The notes under the pieces are model-generated. The model was not told where the DNA came from. It did not search any database and saw only the letters and a list, made by a program, of their open reading frames with translations. 64,000 nucleotides of DNA from Dyadobacter tibetensis Y620-1 (GTDB taxonomy: Bacteria; Bacteroidota; Bacteroidia; Cytophagales; Spirosomataceae). Each line of letters starts with the position of its first letter. Positions within the stretch are counted from its first letter, which is position 1. The position numbers were made by a program, and so were the translations under genes. Positions 35,517-45,612 of the stretch are shown here, piece after piece. The stretch spans positions 248,001 to 312,000 of the forward strand of contig NZ_AZQN01000002.1 in assembly GCF_000566685.1 (NCBI RefSeq), read 5' to 3'.

Positions 35517-36482
35517 ATGGTGAATTCAGCTTCGGATGTAGCAGCGGCAGAGGCAATGAAAGTTGCATATGAAAAAATTAGAAATGAAATCAGCCAGGTC
35601 ATAGTCGGCCAAGACGAGGTCGTAAAAAGTTTATTGACTGCCATCTTTTGTCAAGGCCACTGTCTGCTGGTGGGCGTACCAGGACTAGCCAAAACTTTAC
35701 TGATACAAACAATCGCCTCATCCCTTGACCTGAACTTCAACCGGATACAGTTCACCCCAGACCTGATGCCCTCAGATATTCTTGGGTCAGAAACTTTGGA
35801 TCAAAATCGAAATTTTAAATTCATTAAAGGGCCAATATTTGCCAATATCATTTTGGCCGATGAGATTAACCGTACGCCTCCAAAGACACAATCGGCCCTC
35901 TTAGAGGCCATGCAGGAGTATTCAGTTACCATCGCCGGAGCCAAACATGATCTGCAAAAACCTTTCTTCGTGCTGGCCACACAAAATCCTATCGAGCAGG
36001 AAGGTACCTATCCTTTGCCTGAAGCCCAGTTAGACCGTTTTATGTTCATGATTCAGCTGGATTACCCCAGTTTCCTTGAAGAAGTTAGTATAGTACGGTC
36101 CACTACCAACGATTTCAGACATGAGGTGGCCAAGGTTATCACAGCCGATGAGATTCTACGTTACCAGCAATTGGTTAGGCGGGTACCAGTAACCGATCAT
36201 GTAATTGAATATGCGGTAAAATTGGTTCACAAAACCCGGCCAAGTGGTGAGCATGCTACTGATAACACCATGCAATATTTGGAATGGGGTGCAGGCCCCA
36301 GAGCATCTCAGGCACTTATTTTAGCCGCCAAATGCCATGCCATAATTTCCGGAAAGTATTCACCTGATATAGAGGATGTAAAAGCCGTGGCTCTACCGGT
36401 ACTCCGCCACAGAATTATAAGAAATTTCAAAGCCGAAGCCGAGGGCATATCGGTGGATGATATAATCCGCCGTTTATTATAA
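35517..36482 (+). CDS. MoxR family AAA+ ATPase
   Basis: The 321-residue ATPase has Walker A GVPGLAKT, Walker B ILADEINRTPPKTQSALLEAM, and sensor ATQNPIEQEGTYPLPEAQLDRF, all MoxR hallmarks. MoxR proteins act as chaperones that activate partner proteins, often with DUF58/VWA proteins encoded downstream; none is present here because a convergent DUF305 gene follows. I chose the ATG at 35517; the in-frame TTG at 35493 falls in the promoter-like TAGTTTTTG. Confidence 0.92.
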   Translation: MVNSASDVAAAEAMKVAYEKIRNEISQVIVGQDEVVKSLLTAIFCQGHCLLVGVPGLAKTLLIQTIASSLDLNFNRIQFTPDLMPSDILGSETLDQNRNFKFIKGPIFANIILADEINRTPPKTQSALLEAMQEYSVTIAGAKHDLQKPFFVLATQNPIEQEGTYPLPEAQLDRFMFMIQLDYPSFLEEVSIVRSTTNDFRHEVAKVITADEILRYQQLVRRVPVTDHVIEYAVKLVHKTRPSGEHATDNTMQYLEWGAGPRASQALILAAKCHAIISGKYSPDIEDVKAVALPVLRHRIIRNFKAEAEGISVDDIIRRLL

Positions 36483-36579
36483 GTGGGAAGAGACCAAGGC
36501 CTTATCTTGGGGCTTATGTATGCTGGAGAAAGTCCATTCCCGATAAAGGCTTAACCCTGCACGTTATAAAGTAAATTAA

Positions 36580-37032
36580 TTATTTACTCAGATCCTCAAT
36601 GCGCTGTTTCATCTGAGCAATTTCTTTTTTCTGAGCTCTAATGATATCCTTAGCTAACTGTTGTACTTCTGGGTCTTTTAAGTTGGCTTGCTCACTGGTC
36701 AGAATTGCCGAAGAATGATGCGGAATCATTGCTTGCATGTACTGTATATCAGAGATAAACACCTGCTTTCTTAATCCCGCTAAAGCCAGGACAAAAACCA
36801 GGATACTGACCGATAATATAACGAGGTTTTTGACACTGTCGGGATACATCTGAGGCATCATAAGCAACATCAGAATGGCCATAGGTGCTATCATGAGCAG
36901 AGTCATATAGACCCGGGTATAGCTCAGGTAAATATGGGAAAACTGATCAACATTCAAAAACATTACAGCATACATGATTACAAAAGAGATCAGTAGCATA
37001 AGTCCGAATTTCTTGTAAGCGTTGAGTTTCAT
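36580..37032 (-). CDS. DUF305 domain membrane protein
   Basis: The 150-residue protein has four hydrophobic segments in its first 95 residues and a C-terminal DUF305 segment with YMQAMIPHHSSAILTSEQA, where the MIPHH His pair is the family mark (a ferritin-like, possibly metal-binding fold). Proteins like this often occur with copper-handling genes, but none is nearby. It is convergent with the MoxR gene and separated from lacI by 170 bp. Confidence 0.85.
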   Translation of the reverse strand: MKLNAYKKFGLMLLISFVIMYAVMFLNVDQFSHIYLSYTRVYMTLLMIAPMAILMLLMMPQMYPDSVKNLVILSVSILVFVLALAGLRKQVFISDIQYMQAMIPHHSSAILTSEQANLKDPEVQQLAKDIIRAQKKEIAQMKQRIEDLSK

Positions 37033-37200
37033 ATTAATATTCTTTAAGTCAAAAAAAAGGTTACATAATTAAATGTTTGTGAACTACTTATCAATTATTC
37101 ACAGTAATTTAATAACGAACCCTTATCATCAAAAATCAGGCCAATCCCCTACCCCGACTGGACAATTTTGGTGGGTGAGTGTACTAACAACGTACAGGGC

Positions 37201-38235
37201 CTACCTCAGTCTTAAGGAAGATTCCCGGATTATCAGTTCCGCTGGAAGGACAATATTTTCTGGCACAAAGTCATCGGATGCATTGAGTTGATTTAAAAAT
37301 AACCGGGAAGCTTCCATTCCGATTTTACGGCCTGGGCGGCTTACCGTAGTGAGGGACGGAAAGGTATAGGCGGTGATAGGCGAATTGTCAAAACCCACCA
37401 GGCCAATATCCTGCGGAATACTTAACCCCCGGTCTTTGGCTACACGCATGGCCCCAATGGCGACCTGGTCATTGGCTCCGAAGATAGCATCCGGTGGTAC
37501 TGTAAGATCCAATAATCTTTTCGTTGGCACAATGGAACTTTCGACCTTGAAATTGGTATTGATAATATACTCCTCCGAAATTGGAATTTCATATTTAGCC
37601 AGACAATCTAAGTATCCTTTAAAGCGCTGCTCCGTAACGGTCAGCCCATTGGGGCCTTTAAGGTGAGCAATACGCCTATAGCCCATCTGGATCAGGTGCT
37701 CTACGGCCGCATAGGCGCCATGATAATCATCTACTGTCGCCCGACTCGTCTCAAAGGCTTCGTATTCCCTGTCTATAAAAATCAGTGGCGTTTGTCGATG
37801 GGTAACTTGTTCCAAATGTTCATAATAACCGCCATCGTATGTTTCTTGCGCAACAGACAAAAATATTCCTTCTATACGGTTGGAGAGCAACTTTGACAGA
37901 TACTCTTTTTCTAATAAATAGTTTTCATTGGTTACGCAAATATTCAAGGTATAACCCATAGGTTGCAGTACGGCGTGAAGTCCCTCAATTACGGCCGTCT
38001 CATAATAATGACCGATCGAAGGGACCACCACGCCCAATGTAGCGGTTTTCTTATTCAACAAACTAAGCGAAACCTCATTCTTCTGATAACCCACCTCCCG
38101 CGCGTATTCCTGGATATTTTTCCGGGTATCTTCATTGATAGCCTGGTGATCGTTAAGCGCCCGCGAAACTGTTGATGGTGAACAATTAAAACGTCGGGCA
38201 ATGTCTTTAATGGTGACTGGCCGATTGACTGGCAT
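37201..38235 (-). CDS. LacI family repressor of the inositol operon
   Basis: The 344-residue protein has an N-terminal LacI HTH (VTIKDIARRFNCSPSTVSRA, about 7-26) with hinge helix, and a periplasmic-binding-protein-like sensor domain (LGVVVPSIGHYYE; IFLSVAQ; GFDNSPITAYTFPSLTTV). It is divergent from iolB, and two CAAACGTTTG palindromes lie between the genes, so it very likely represses the iol operon and perhaps itself. The inducer is inferred to be inositol or a pathway intermediate. Confidence 0.9.
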   Translation of the reverse strand: MPVNRPVTIKDIARRFNCSPSTVSRALNDHQAINEDTRKNIQEYAREVGYQKNEVSLSLLNKKTATLGVVVPSIGHYYETAVIEGLHAVLQPMGYTLNICVTNENYLLEKEYLSKLLSNRIEGIFLSVAQETYDGGYYEHLEQVTHRQTPLIFIDREYEAFETSRATVDDYHGAYAAVEHLIQMGYRRIAHLKGPNGLTVTEQRFKGYLDCLAKYEIPISEEYIINTNFKVESSIVPTKRLLDLTVPPDAIFGANDQVAIGAMRVAKDRGLSIPQDIGLVGFDNSPITAYTFPSLTTVSRPGRKIGMEASRLFLNQLNASDDFVPENIVLPAELIIRESSLRLR

Positions 38236-38274
38236 ATAATAGAACGATTACAAGATTGAATAAAAAAATAATTG

Positions 38275-38305
38275 CAAACGTTTGTCTGTTTTTTTCAAAC
38301 GTTTG
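38275..38305. promoter_or_regulatory. Tandem LacI-type operators (two CAAACGTTTG palindromes)
   Basis: The 10-bp palindrome CAAACGTTTG occurs at 38275-38284 and 38296-38305, centres 21 bp (two helical turns) apart, each flanked outward by a G/C that extends symmetry (GCAAACGTTTG and CAAACGTTTGC). The central CG is the classic LacI-family core. The right operator contains TTTG (38302-38305), which is well placed as a -33 box. Confidence 0.85.
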
Positions 38306-38326
38306 CATTGAATATTAACATAGTTA

Positions 38327-38333
38327 TATTTTG
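38327..38333 (+). promoter_or_regulatory. -7 promoter box TATTTTG of the iol operon
   Basis: TANTTTG form of the Bacteroidota -7 box, 21 bp after the TTTG inside operator 2, 48 bp before the iolB ATG. Repressor binding to operator 2 would block this promoter. Confidence 0.55.
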
Positions 38334-38381
38334 TACTTCATTTATACCATACTATACTTGTGTAAATGAAACCTTATAACC

Positions 38382-39260
38382 ATGCAGGATCTACTAGTCA
38401 AACCAAATTTAGAATCAACATCCTATCATAACCTTACCGCCGATGAAGCAGGATGGAAGCATCTTAATTTTGAGGCCCGAATATTAGAAGACGGGGAGCA
38501 AATTAAGCTAAATACCGGAGAATTCGAATATTGTATTGTGCTTTTAGGCGGGAATTTCACGGTAGAATCTTCAGGGAAAATCTGGGAAACGAAAAATGGA
38601 AGAAAGGATGTATTTAGTGGGATAGGCCATGCCATGTATCTTTCCCGAGATACCGATTTCCTTTTAACAGCCCAATCTGCCAAAACCGATATCGCCATCT
38701 GCAAGGTAAAAACAGACCAGAATTACCCTCCCTGTATGAAGCGACCGGAAGAAGTGCAGATAGAATTTCGTGGAGGAGATAATGCCAATCGGCAAATTAA
38801 TAGCCTATTGGAGCCAGGTTTTGCCTGTCATAAAATTGTCTGTGTGGAGGTATATACCCCATCAGGGAACTGGAGTTCCTTTCCTGCCCACAAACATGAC
38901 AAGCGTACTCTTGATGATCGGGGCAATCTGCTGGAGGCTGAACTGGAAGAGATATATTTTTATAAAATCGACAAGCCCCAAGGTTATGCAATTCAGCAAG
39001 TGTATACCGACGACCGAACATTAGATGAGATTGTTAGGGTACGAAATAACGAAGCAGTACTGGTCCCTAAGGGCTATCATCCGGTGGTTGCAGGCCATGG
39101 CTATCATGTTTACTACCTCAATTTCCTGGCCGGAAGCGATCAGTCACTAGCCAACTCTTCCGACCCTGACCATAACTGGATTTACAATAGTTGGAAAGGG
39201 AGAGATGCCCGTCTCCCTTTGGTCACGGTAGAGATGAATAACGGGGGTAATCTATCATAA
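38382..39260 (+). CDS. iolB: 5-deoxy-glucuronate isomerase
   Basis: The 292-residue bicupin converts 5-deoxy-glucuronate to 2-deoxy-5-keto-gluconate (DKG) in inositol breakdown. Typical IolB stretches are GNWSSFPAHKHD (metal His), LEEIYFYKIDKPQGYAIQQVY and LVPKGYHPVVAGHGYHVYYLNFLAG. It is the first gene of the iol operon, 35 bp ahead of iolC, just after the operator-promoter region. Confidence 0.95.
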   Translation: MQDLLVKPNLESTSYHNLTADEAGWKHLNFEARILEDGEQIKLNTGEFEYCIVLLGGNFTVESSGKIWETKNGRKDVFSGIGHAMYLSRDTDFLLTAQSAKTDIAICKVKTDQNYPPCMKRPEEVQIEFRGGDNANRQINSLLEPGFACHKIVCVEVYTPSGNWSSFPAHKHDKRTLDDRGNLLEAELEEIYFYKIDKPQGYAIQQVYTDDRTLDEIVRVRNNEAVLVPKGYHPVVAGHGYHVYYLNFLAGSDQSLANSSDPDHNWIYNSWKGRDARLPLVTVEMNNGGNLS

Positions 39261-39295
39261 ACAAAGTCCATAATTCACCCTATACTTCTCAATTC

Positions 39296-40303
39296 ATGCA
39301 TTCATACGATCTGCTCACATTGGGGCGCTCCTCAATTGACTTATATTCTGCTAATGTAGGCAGCCCTTTTGTAGAAATTGAAGCTTTTAATGCCTTCGTA
39401 GGCGGTTGTCCCCTGAATATTGCTACCGGAAGCCAACGCTTAGGACTTCGTACGGCCATTCTGACGGGAGTAGGAGATGACCAGGTCGGTAATTTTATAA
39501 GGCATTTCTTAAAGCAGGAAGGCATTGAAACCCAGTTTGTTCCCACTATAGAAGGAACCAGGAGCTCTGCAGTCATATTAGGAATTGAACCCCCGGACAA
39601 ATTCCCACTGGTTTATTATCGCGACAATTGCTCGGATATCAATCTGACCTTGGACCATGTGGACAAAATCCCCTTCGCATCGTTCCGGGCGGCAGCATTT
39701 TCAGGGACGGCATTTAGCAAGGACCCAAGCCGTACGGCCATGTTTTTTGCACTGGAACAGGCTCGAAAACATCAGGTAACCTGTATCCTCGACATTGATT
39801 TCCGGGCCGACCAATGGTTCGACGCCCGTGCTTTTGGAGTTACCCTACGCGCTGCCTTGCCCCGATTCAATATCGTCGTGGGTACCGAAGAAGAAATACT
39901 AGCTACCTTTCTCACCGATAAAGAGCAACTGCTTATTAAGCACCAGCAGATTTCCGCCCCAGAAATTCAGGGAGATATTGAAGAGGCAATTTCTGAAATA
40001 ATGCGCTCAGGGGTAGAGACATTGGTAGTAAAACGTGGTAAGGAAGGCGCTTCTATCTTTCAGTGGGGTTGTGAGGAGGTAAAAGTCCCAGGCTTCCCTG
40101 TAGACGTACTCAATGTTTTAGGAGCCGGTGATGCTTTCTGTGCCGGCTTTTCTTATGGTCTATTAAGTGGGTGGGACCTCTACCAGAGCGTACGCATGGG
40201 TAATGCCTGCGGTGCTATTATTGTCACCCGCGAGGGCTGCGCCAACTTTATGCCTACCCAAGAAGAAGTTTTAGAATTCGTCGAAAGCCGCGGAGGCTTT
40301 TGA
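39296..40303 (+). CDS. iolC: 5-dehydro-2-deoxygluconokinase
   Basis: The 335-residue PfkB-family kinase phosphorylates DKG to DKG-6-phosphate. It has GRSSIDLYS, the first PfkB signature [18 protein letters not shown], and the second with catalytic Asp, [17 protein letters not shown]. The VGTEEEI motif precedes the ATP site. Length is that of single-domain IolC, without the aldolase-like C-terminal domain of fused IolC forms, consistent with the separate class II aldolase downstream. Confidence 0.95.
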   Translation: MHSYDLLTLGRSSIDLYSANVGSPFVEIEAFNAFVGGCPLNIATGSQRLGLRTAILTGVGDDQVGNFIRHFLKQEGIETQFVPTIEGTRSSAVILGIEPPDKFPLVYYRDNCSDINLTLDHVDKIPFASFRAAAFSGTAFSKDPSRTAMFFALEQARKHQVTCILDIDFRADQWFDARAFGVTLRAALPRFNIVVGTEEEILATFLTDKEQLLIKHQQISAPEIQGDIEEAISEIMRSGVETLVVKRGKEGASIFQWGCEEVKVPGFPVDVLNVLGAGDAFCAGFSYGLLSGWDLYQSVRMGNACGAIIVTREGCANFMPTQEEVLEFVESRGGF

Positions 40304-40364
40304 TAAAAATCACATTTTAACAACCAATACATCACTGCATCCGCAGGACTACTACCAGGAAATT

Positions 40365-41831
40365 ATGGAAAAGCTAAAAAATTATATTAACGGGCAATGG
40401 GTCGACAGCCGGGGCAAAGACAGCCTGTCTGTGGTTAATCCGGCCAATCAGGACATACTCGCAAAAGTACCTCAAGGCACTGCTGCCGATGTCGCCGCGG
40501 CTGCCGAGGCCGCACAACAGGGTTTTCAGGAATGGCGGGCGACGCCGGTCTCAAAGCGGGTCCAATACCTTTTCAAGTTAAAGACTATCCTCGAGGATAA
40601 TCTAGATGATATAGCTCGAACTATTGTTTTGGAGTCGGGGAAGACCTTTATAGAAGCGAAAGCAGAGATGATACGGGCCATAGAAAACGTAGAGAATGCC
40701 TGTGGCACCCCAGCCATGATACAGGGCGAATTTTCCGAAGATATCGCCAAGGGTATTGATGAATATATGATCCGACAGCCATTGGGGGTTTGTGCCTGCA
40801 TTGCCCCATTCAATTTCCCGGGCATGATTACATTCTGGTTTTTGCCCTATGCCTTGGCCTGTGGCAATAGTTATATTATCAAGCCTTCAGAAAAGGTGCC
40901 TTTGACCATGACTAAAATCGTAGGACTAATGGAGCAGCTTGACTTGCCTAAGGGGGTGTTAAATCTCGTTCAAGGGGGAAGAGATGTAGTGGATGCACTC
41001 CTGGAACATCCATATATTAAAGGTATCAGTTTCGTCGGCTCCTCCGCTGTCGCACGCCACGTATATGCTAAGGGTGCAGCCCACGGGAAACGGGTTCAGG
41101 CCCAGGGTGGGGCCAAAAATCCGGTTATCATCTTGCCAGACGCCGATATTGATATGACCACCCAAATAGTAATCGATAGTGTGTATGGTTGCGCAGGTCA
41201 GCGATGCCTAGCGGCTTCTACTATTATTACTGTGGGTGACCACAGTAATATCACAGAAAACCTGGTAGAGTCTGTAAAGGCGAGAAAGACTGGCTTTGGA
41301 CTCGATCAGGATGTACAAATGGGCCCGGTCATATCGGCCGACAGCAAAAGCCGAATCAATAGTCTTATTGAACAAGGGCTCCAGGAAGGGGGTCGCCTAT
41401 TGGTAGACGGTAGAAACGGGTCGGTGGAAGGCTATGAAACCGGAAATTTTATAATGCCTACCATCATCGAAGATATTCCGTTAACGGGACAACTGGCAGA
41501 AACAGAAATCTTCGGACCAGTCATGAGCTTGGTACATATTAATACCGTCGACGAAGCCATCGCCTATATCAACCAGGGGCGATATGGCAATATGGCCTGT
41601 GTATTTACCAGCAGTGGACTCAATGCCCGCAAGTTTCGTCATGAAGCAGAGGCTGGCAACATTGGTATAAACATTGGAGTCGCTGCTCCGGTGGCTCAAT
41701 TTCCCTTTTCAGGTTGGAAAGAAAGCTTTTACGGCGATCTGCATGGACAGGGGAAACACGCCATTGAATTCTTTACCCAAACCAAAGTCGTGATCGAGCG
41801 ATGGCTAAAAGAGTGGAGCCGTAAATTCTAA
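40365..41831 (+). CDS. mmsA: (Methyl)malonate-semialdehyde dehydrogenase, acylating
   Basis: The 488-residue aldehyde dehydrogenase converts malonate semialdehyde to acetyl-CoA, CO2 and NADH, the last step of inositol catabolism (IolA). MMSDH-specific segments are [10 protein letters not shown] at the N-terminus, [18 protein letters not shown] (here [16 protein letters not shown]), the catalytic Cys near 281 in [11 protein letters not shown], and the closing [19 protein letters not shown]. Its position between iolC and iolG supports the IolA role rather than valine breakdown. Confidence 0.94.
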   Translation: MEKLKNYINGQWVDSRGKDSLSVVNPANQDILAKVPQGTAADVAAAAEAAQQGFQEWRATPVSKRVQYLFKLKTILEDNLDDIARTIVLESGKTFIEAKAEMIRAIENVENACGTPAMIQGEFSEDIAKGIDEYMIRQPLGVCACIAPFNFPGMITFWFLPYALACGNSYIIKPSEKVPLTMTKIVGLMEQLDLPKGVLNLVQGGRDVVDALLEHPYIKGISFVGSSAVARHVYAKGAAHGKRVQAQGGAKNPVIILPDADIDMTTQIVIDSVYGCAGQRCLAASTIITVGDHSNITENLVESVKARKTGFGLDQDVQMGPVISADSKSRINSLIEQGLQEGGRLLVDGRNGSVEGYETGNFIMPTIIEDIPLTGQLAETEIFGPVMSLVHINTVDEAIAYINQGRYGNMACVFTSSGLNARKFRHEAEAGNIGINIGVAAPVAQFPFSGWKESFYGDLHGQGKHAIEFFTQTKVVIERWLKEWSRKF

Positions 41832-41879
41832 TAATGCTTTCAGTTTTCATTACCACCAAGACATTTTTCAGCCAATAAA

Positions 41880-42917
41880 ATGAATAAAAAACTAAAAATA
41901 GGTGTCATTGGCCTCGGTCGCATCGGGCAAATTCATCTCAGTAACCTGATCCAGCATATGCCCCAAGCAGAGGTAATCATTGCTTCTGACGTGGATCCTG
42001 AGGCCCACGCCTTTGCAACCCAGCTTGGGGTTAGGCAGGTTACAAAAGATGCCTATGAGGTAATCGATCATCCTGAGGTGGAGGCTGTAATAGTATGCTC
42101 CCCTACGCCATTTCATGTTCCTTACAGCGTTGCGGCTGCTGAACGCAAAAAGCATGTATTTTGCGAGAAGCCGTTAGACGTAACACTGGAGGCTATAGAA
42201 CAAGCTCAAAACGCAGTTGAGAAAAATGGGGTAATGCTGATGCTGGGCTTTAACCGCAGATTCGATACCAATTTTATGAAGATACGGCAGACGGTGGCCA
42301 GCAACGGAATAGGCCAGCCCCATATCTTGCGCATCACCAGCCGCGACCCAGCTCCACCTCCCCTTTCCTACCTGAAAATTTCGGGCGGAATCTTCTTAGA
42401 TATGTCCATTCATGACTTCGACATGGCGCGTTATATTGTAGGTAGTGAAGTGACGGAGGTTTTTGTGAAGGGTGATGCTTTAATTCATCCGGAAATTAAG
42501 GATTTTGGAGACATAGATACTGCCATAATTGTATTGACATTCGAAAATGGCGCTATCGGTGTGATTGACAATAGTAGAAAGGCAGTTTATGGATATGACC
42601 AGCGGCTCGAAATTTTTGGATCCCAAGGCATGGCCAAAGCCGAGAATAACACCCTTCATAATACCCAGCTTTTCACTGAAGCAGGCATACAGAGTGCGCT
42701 TCCCCAGCATTTCTTTCTGGAAAGGTATGAGCAAGCTTATCGCACTTGCATGCAAGCCTTCATCACGAGCATTCTTAACGGTTGTCCTTCACCAGTGGAT
42801 GCCCATGACGGGCTTATGGCTACGGCTATAGGTATTGCCGCCATGAAATCGCTAAAAGAAGGAAGAACCATTCGAATGGAAGAAATCTTAGGCAAAGTTT
42901 CGGCTATCCAGGAATAG
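41880..42917 (+). CDS. iolG: Inositol 2-dehydrogenase
   Basis: The 345-residue Gfo/Idh/MocA-family enzyme oxidises myo-inositol to scyllo-inosose with NAD. It has the Rossmann motif VIGLGRIGQIH at about 8-18, FCEKPLDV (catalytic Lys), GFNRRFD and SGGIFLDMSIHDFDMARY (catalytic Asp/His), the IolG pattern. An unusually perfect inverted repeat at 42951-42980 follows before the symporter gene. Confidence 0.93.
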   Translation: MNKKLKIGVIGLGRIGQIHLSNLIQHMPQAEVIIASDVDPEAHAFATQLGVRQVTKDAYEVIDHPEVEAVIVCSPTPFHVPYSVAAAERKKHVFCEKPLDVTLEAIEQAQNAVEKNGVMLMLGFNRRFDTNFMKIRQTVASNGIGQPHILRITSRDPAPPPLSYLKISGGIFLDMSIHDFDMARYIVGSEVTEVFVKGDALIHPEIKDFGDIDTAIIVLTFENGAIGVIDNSRKAVYGYDQRLEIFGSQGMAKAENNTLHNTQLFTEAGIQSALPQHFFLERYEQAYRTCMQAFITSILNGCPSPVDAHDGLMATAIGIAAMKSLKEGRTIRMEEILGKVSAIQE

Positions 42918-42950
42918 GCCTGATCTATTCTATCATAATTACCCACAGAA

Positions 42951-42980
42951 TTTACGAGGAGGCCTGGGCCTCCTCGTAAA
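42951..42980. repeat. Perfect 14-bp intercistronic inverted repeat in the iol operon
   Basis: TTTACGAGGAGGCC (42951-42964) is followed after two bases by its exact reverse complement (42967-42980). There is no T tract, so it is not a normal terminator; an RNA hairpin here could stabilise the upstream mRNA or mark processing. It lies 22 bp before the symporter ATG. Confidence 0.85.
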
Positions 42981-43002
42981 CCCCGTCTAACCCAAAAGCC
43001 GC

Positions 43003-44616
43003 ATGAACAATACCGGTCTACAATTTTTAGATTATGTCGTTTTTATAATTTACCTGGTCGGAGTCTCTGCCTATGGCTACTATATTTATAAGAAGAAGGC
43101 TCCTAAAGAGGTAAGCTCAACAGACTACTTTCTGGCTGAGGGGTCTCTGACTTTCTGGGCCATAGGCGCCTCCATAATAGCGTCCAATATCTCCGCAGAA
43201 CATTTCATAGGTATGTCCGGCTCTGGCTTTGCTATAGGCCTGGCTATTTCTTCTTACGAATGGATGGCCGCCGCCGCATTGATCGTAGTTGCCGTATTTA
43301 TTTTACCGGTCTATTTGAAAAATAATATTTATACCATGCCTCAGTTTCTGAGACAAAGGTATAATCCGACTGTCGCCACCATCATGGCGGTATTCTGGCT
43401 GCTGCTTTATGTATTTGTAAACCTTACCTCCATCCTGTATCTGGGGGCTCTTGCATTGGAAGTTACTGCGGGTTTTGATTTTACCTATGCCATAATGGGA
43501 CTCGGCCTCTTCGCCATTCTTATTACCGTTGGTGGCATGAAGGTCATTGGCTATACCGATGTAGTACAGGTGGTCGTCCTTATCTTAGGGGGCTTAGCTA
43601 CCACCTATCTGGCTTTGGATTTGGTGGCTCAGCATTTTGATAAACCTGGAATCTTTAGCGCATTGGGAGTACTTAAAGAGCAGGCCGACGATCATTTTCA
43701 TATGATACTGCCTCAGGAAAGCCCCTATTATAAAGATCTTCCCGGCATCAGTGTGGTTATCGGCGCCATGTGGATCAATAACCTGGCGTACTTTGGTTGT
43801 AATCAATATATTATCCAGAGGACACTGGGAGCCAGTCTAAAAACGGCCAGGAAAGGCATTTTATTTGCAGCTGTACTGAAGCTACTTATCCCAATTATTG
43901 TGGTGCTTCCGGGTATTGCTGCTTATGTGTTATTTCAGAATGGTATGTTTCAGCAGGAAATGCTGGATATGGAAGGGGCCGTCAAACCCGACCACGCCTA
44001 CCCCGTCCTTCTTAATCTACTTCCATCAGGCTTAAAAGGTGTGGCTTTCGCTGCCCTAACAGCTGCCATTGTAGCCTCTTTGGCTGGGAAAGCCAATAGT
44101 ATATCGACCATTTTTACTTTGGATATCTACAAACAATTTATCAATCCTGCCGCCTCTGAAAGGCAGTTGGTACGGATTGGACGCTGGACCATCTGGGCCG
44201 CTATGGCCATTGGAATGGCTATAGCACCGCAGCTAAGGGTCCTCGAACAAGCCTACCAATTCATTCAGGAATATAGTAGCTTTATTACTCCTGGTGTGTT
44301 TGCCATTTTCATGTTTGGTATGTTCTGGAAACGAACCACCTCCCGGGCAGCTTTGACGGCAGCCCTGCTGACCATCCCCCTGTCAACAGCAGGAAAACTA
44401 TTAGCGGAAGATGTGCCGTTTCTAGACCGTATGGGGGTCATATTTCTAATCCTATCTGCGGTCATTATAATGGTCACCCTGCTTGATCCACATTCTAAAG
44501 ATAATCCCAAAGGACTGGAGATAGACCGGAGTATGTTCAGTCCTGGCAAGAGCTTTACCATTGGCTCCATTCTGCTCAGTGGCGCGCTTGCGGCCTTATA
44601 TGCCATTTTTTGGTAA
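43003..44616 (+). CDS. Sodium:solute symporter (SLC5 family), probable inositol transporter
   Basis: The 537-residue protein has about 14 transmembrane helices and the SSS-family signature ASIIASNISAEHFIGMSGSGFA near the first helices, with YTDVVQVVVLILGG and NLAYFGCNQYIIQRTLGA further on. It sits inside the iol operon, so sodium-coupled uptake of inositol is the likely role. It shows the usual C-terminal extra helix. Specificity is inferred from context. Confidence 0.9.
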   Translation: MNNTGLQFLDYVVFIIYLVGVSAYGYYIYKKKAPKEVSSTDYFLAEGSLTFWAIGASIIASNISAEHFIGMSGSGFAIGLAISSYEWMAAAALIVVAVFILPVYLKNNIYTMPQFLRQRYNPTVATIMAVFWLLLYVFVNLTSILYLGALALEVTAGFDFTYAIMGLGLFAILITVGGMKVIGYTDVVQVVVLILGGLATTYLALDLVAQHFDKPGIFSALGVLKEQADDHFHMILPQESPYYKDLPGISVVIGAMWINNLAYFGCNQYIIQRTLGASLKTARKGILFAAVLKLLIPIIVVLPGIAAYVLFQNGMFQQEMLDMEGAVKPDHAYPVLLNLLPSGLKGVAFAALTAAIVASLAGKANSISTIFTLDIYKQFINPAASERQLVRIGRWTIWAAMAIGMAIAPQLRVLEQAYQFIQEYSSFITPGVFAIFMFGMFWKRTTSRAALTAALLTIPLSTAGKLLAEDVPFLDRMGVIFLILSAVIIMVTLLDPHSKDNPKGLEIDRSMFSPGKSFTIGSILLSGALAALYAIFW

Positions 44617-44655
44617 AGAACAACGATGATCCGACACGAAAACAAAGCACTAATT

Positions 44656-45594
44656 ATGATATTAACCACTCAACAGCTATTTCAAAAATGCTATGGCCGG
44701 TATGCGTTGGCAGCAGTAAATGTCTTTTTCATGGAGGAGGTTCTGGCATTATTTTCTGCTGCCCAGAAGGCCAGGTCTCCATTTATCGTTCAGACGACAC
44801 CCTTTGCCCGAGACTATGCCCAGCCAGAAATGTTGCTGGCAATGATCGACGCAGCCAGCAGAATTTACCCTGAAACTGTTTACGCAGTCCATCTCGATCA
44901 CGGTTATGAGAATCATATCGTTCGGGCTGTGGCCTCAGGTGGATATTCCTCGGTAATGATTGATGCATCGCACGATCCCTACGCACAGAATGTTGAGCGC
45001 ACAAAATCAATGGTGGAGCTGGCACACGCCAAAGGTATTAGCGTTGAAGCGGAACTCGGTGTGCTGGCAGGGGTAGAAGACGACCTCACCGTAGGCGCCA
45101 GCCAATCGTTTTATACCGATCCTCAGCAAGTGGCCGACTTTGTTTCGGCGACGCATTGCGACAGCCTCGCTGTGGCCGTAGGAACAAGCCATGGGGCCTA
45201 TAAATTTTCGGGTAAACAAGGTTTACAATTGCAAATACTCAAGGATATCCAAACCAGGCTTCCTGGCTTTCCTCTCGTTTTGCATGGAGGCTCACAAGTA
45301 GATGCTCAGGTAATCGCACGGATTAATGCTGCGGGCGGAAATCTGGGCACCGAAGCCAGGGGTGTTCAAGAACAGGAAATTCGTGCCGCTATTCCTTTAG
45401 GAGTGTGCAAGATAAATATAGCTACCGACACAAGATTACTTTGGACTATGGTTACACGCGAATTTTTCCAAAACAAACCCGAAGAATTTGCCCCTACCAC
45501 GCCTGGCAGAACCTTAATGGAAACGTACGAAGATTTTATGCTTCGGAAGTTTGACCTTTTAGGTAGCTCGGGGAAAGTCATAGAATATATTTAA
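44656..45594 (+). CDS. iolJ: Class II aldolase, probable 6-phospho-5-dehydro-2-deoxy-gluconate aldolase
   Basis: The 312-residue class II aldolase cleaves DKG-6-phosphate into DHAP and malonate semialdehyde. Zinc-binding features are HLDHGYE, SVEAELGVLAGVEDD and VGTSHGAYKF, with phosphate site VLHGGSQV and KINIATDTR. The family start (MLVTTKEM-like) fits the ATG at 44656 (MILTTQQLFQKC); an in-frame ATG at 44626 would add ten residues. It is 40 bp from the symporter stop and 18 bp ahead of iolD. Glycolytic FBP aldolase activity is an alternative but context favours IolJ. Confidence 0.9.
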   Translation: MILTTQQLFQKCYGRYALAAVNVFFMEEVLALFSAAQKARSPFIVQTTPFARDYAQPEMLLAMIDAASRIYPETVYAVHLDHGYENHIVRAVASGGYSSVMIDASHDPYAQNVERTKSMVELAHAKGISVEAELGVLAGVEDDLTVGASQSFYTDPQQVADFVSATHCDSLAVAVGTSHGAYKFSGKQGLQLQILKDIQTRLPGFPLVLHGGSQVDAQVIARINAAGGNLGTEARGVQEQEIRAAIPLGVCKINIATDTRLLWTMVTREFFQNKPEEFAPTTPGRTLMETYEDFMLRKFDLLGSSGKVIEYI

Positions 45595-45612
45595 ATTATA
45601 AACGACCTTATT

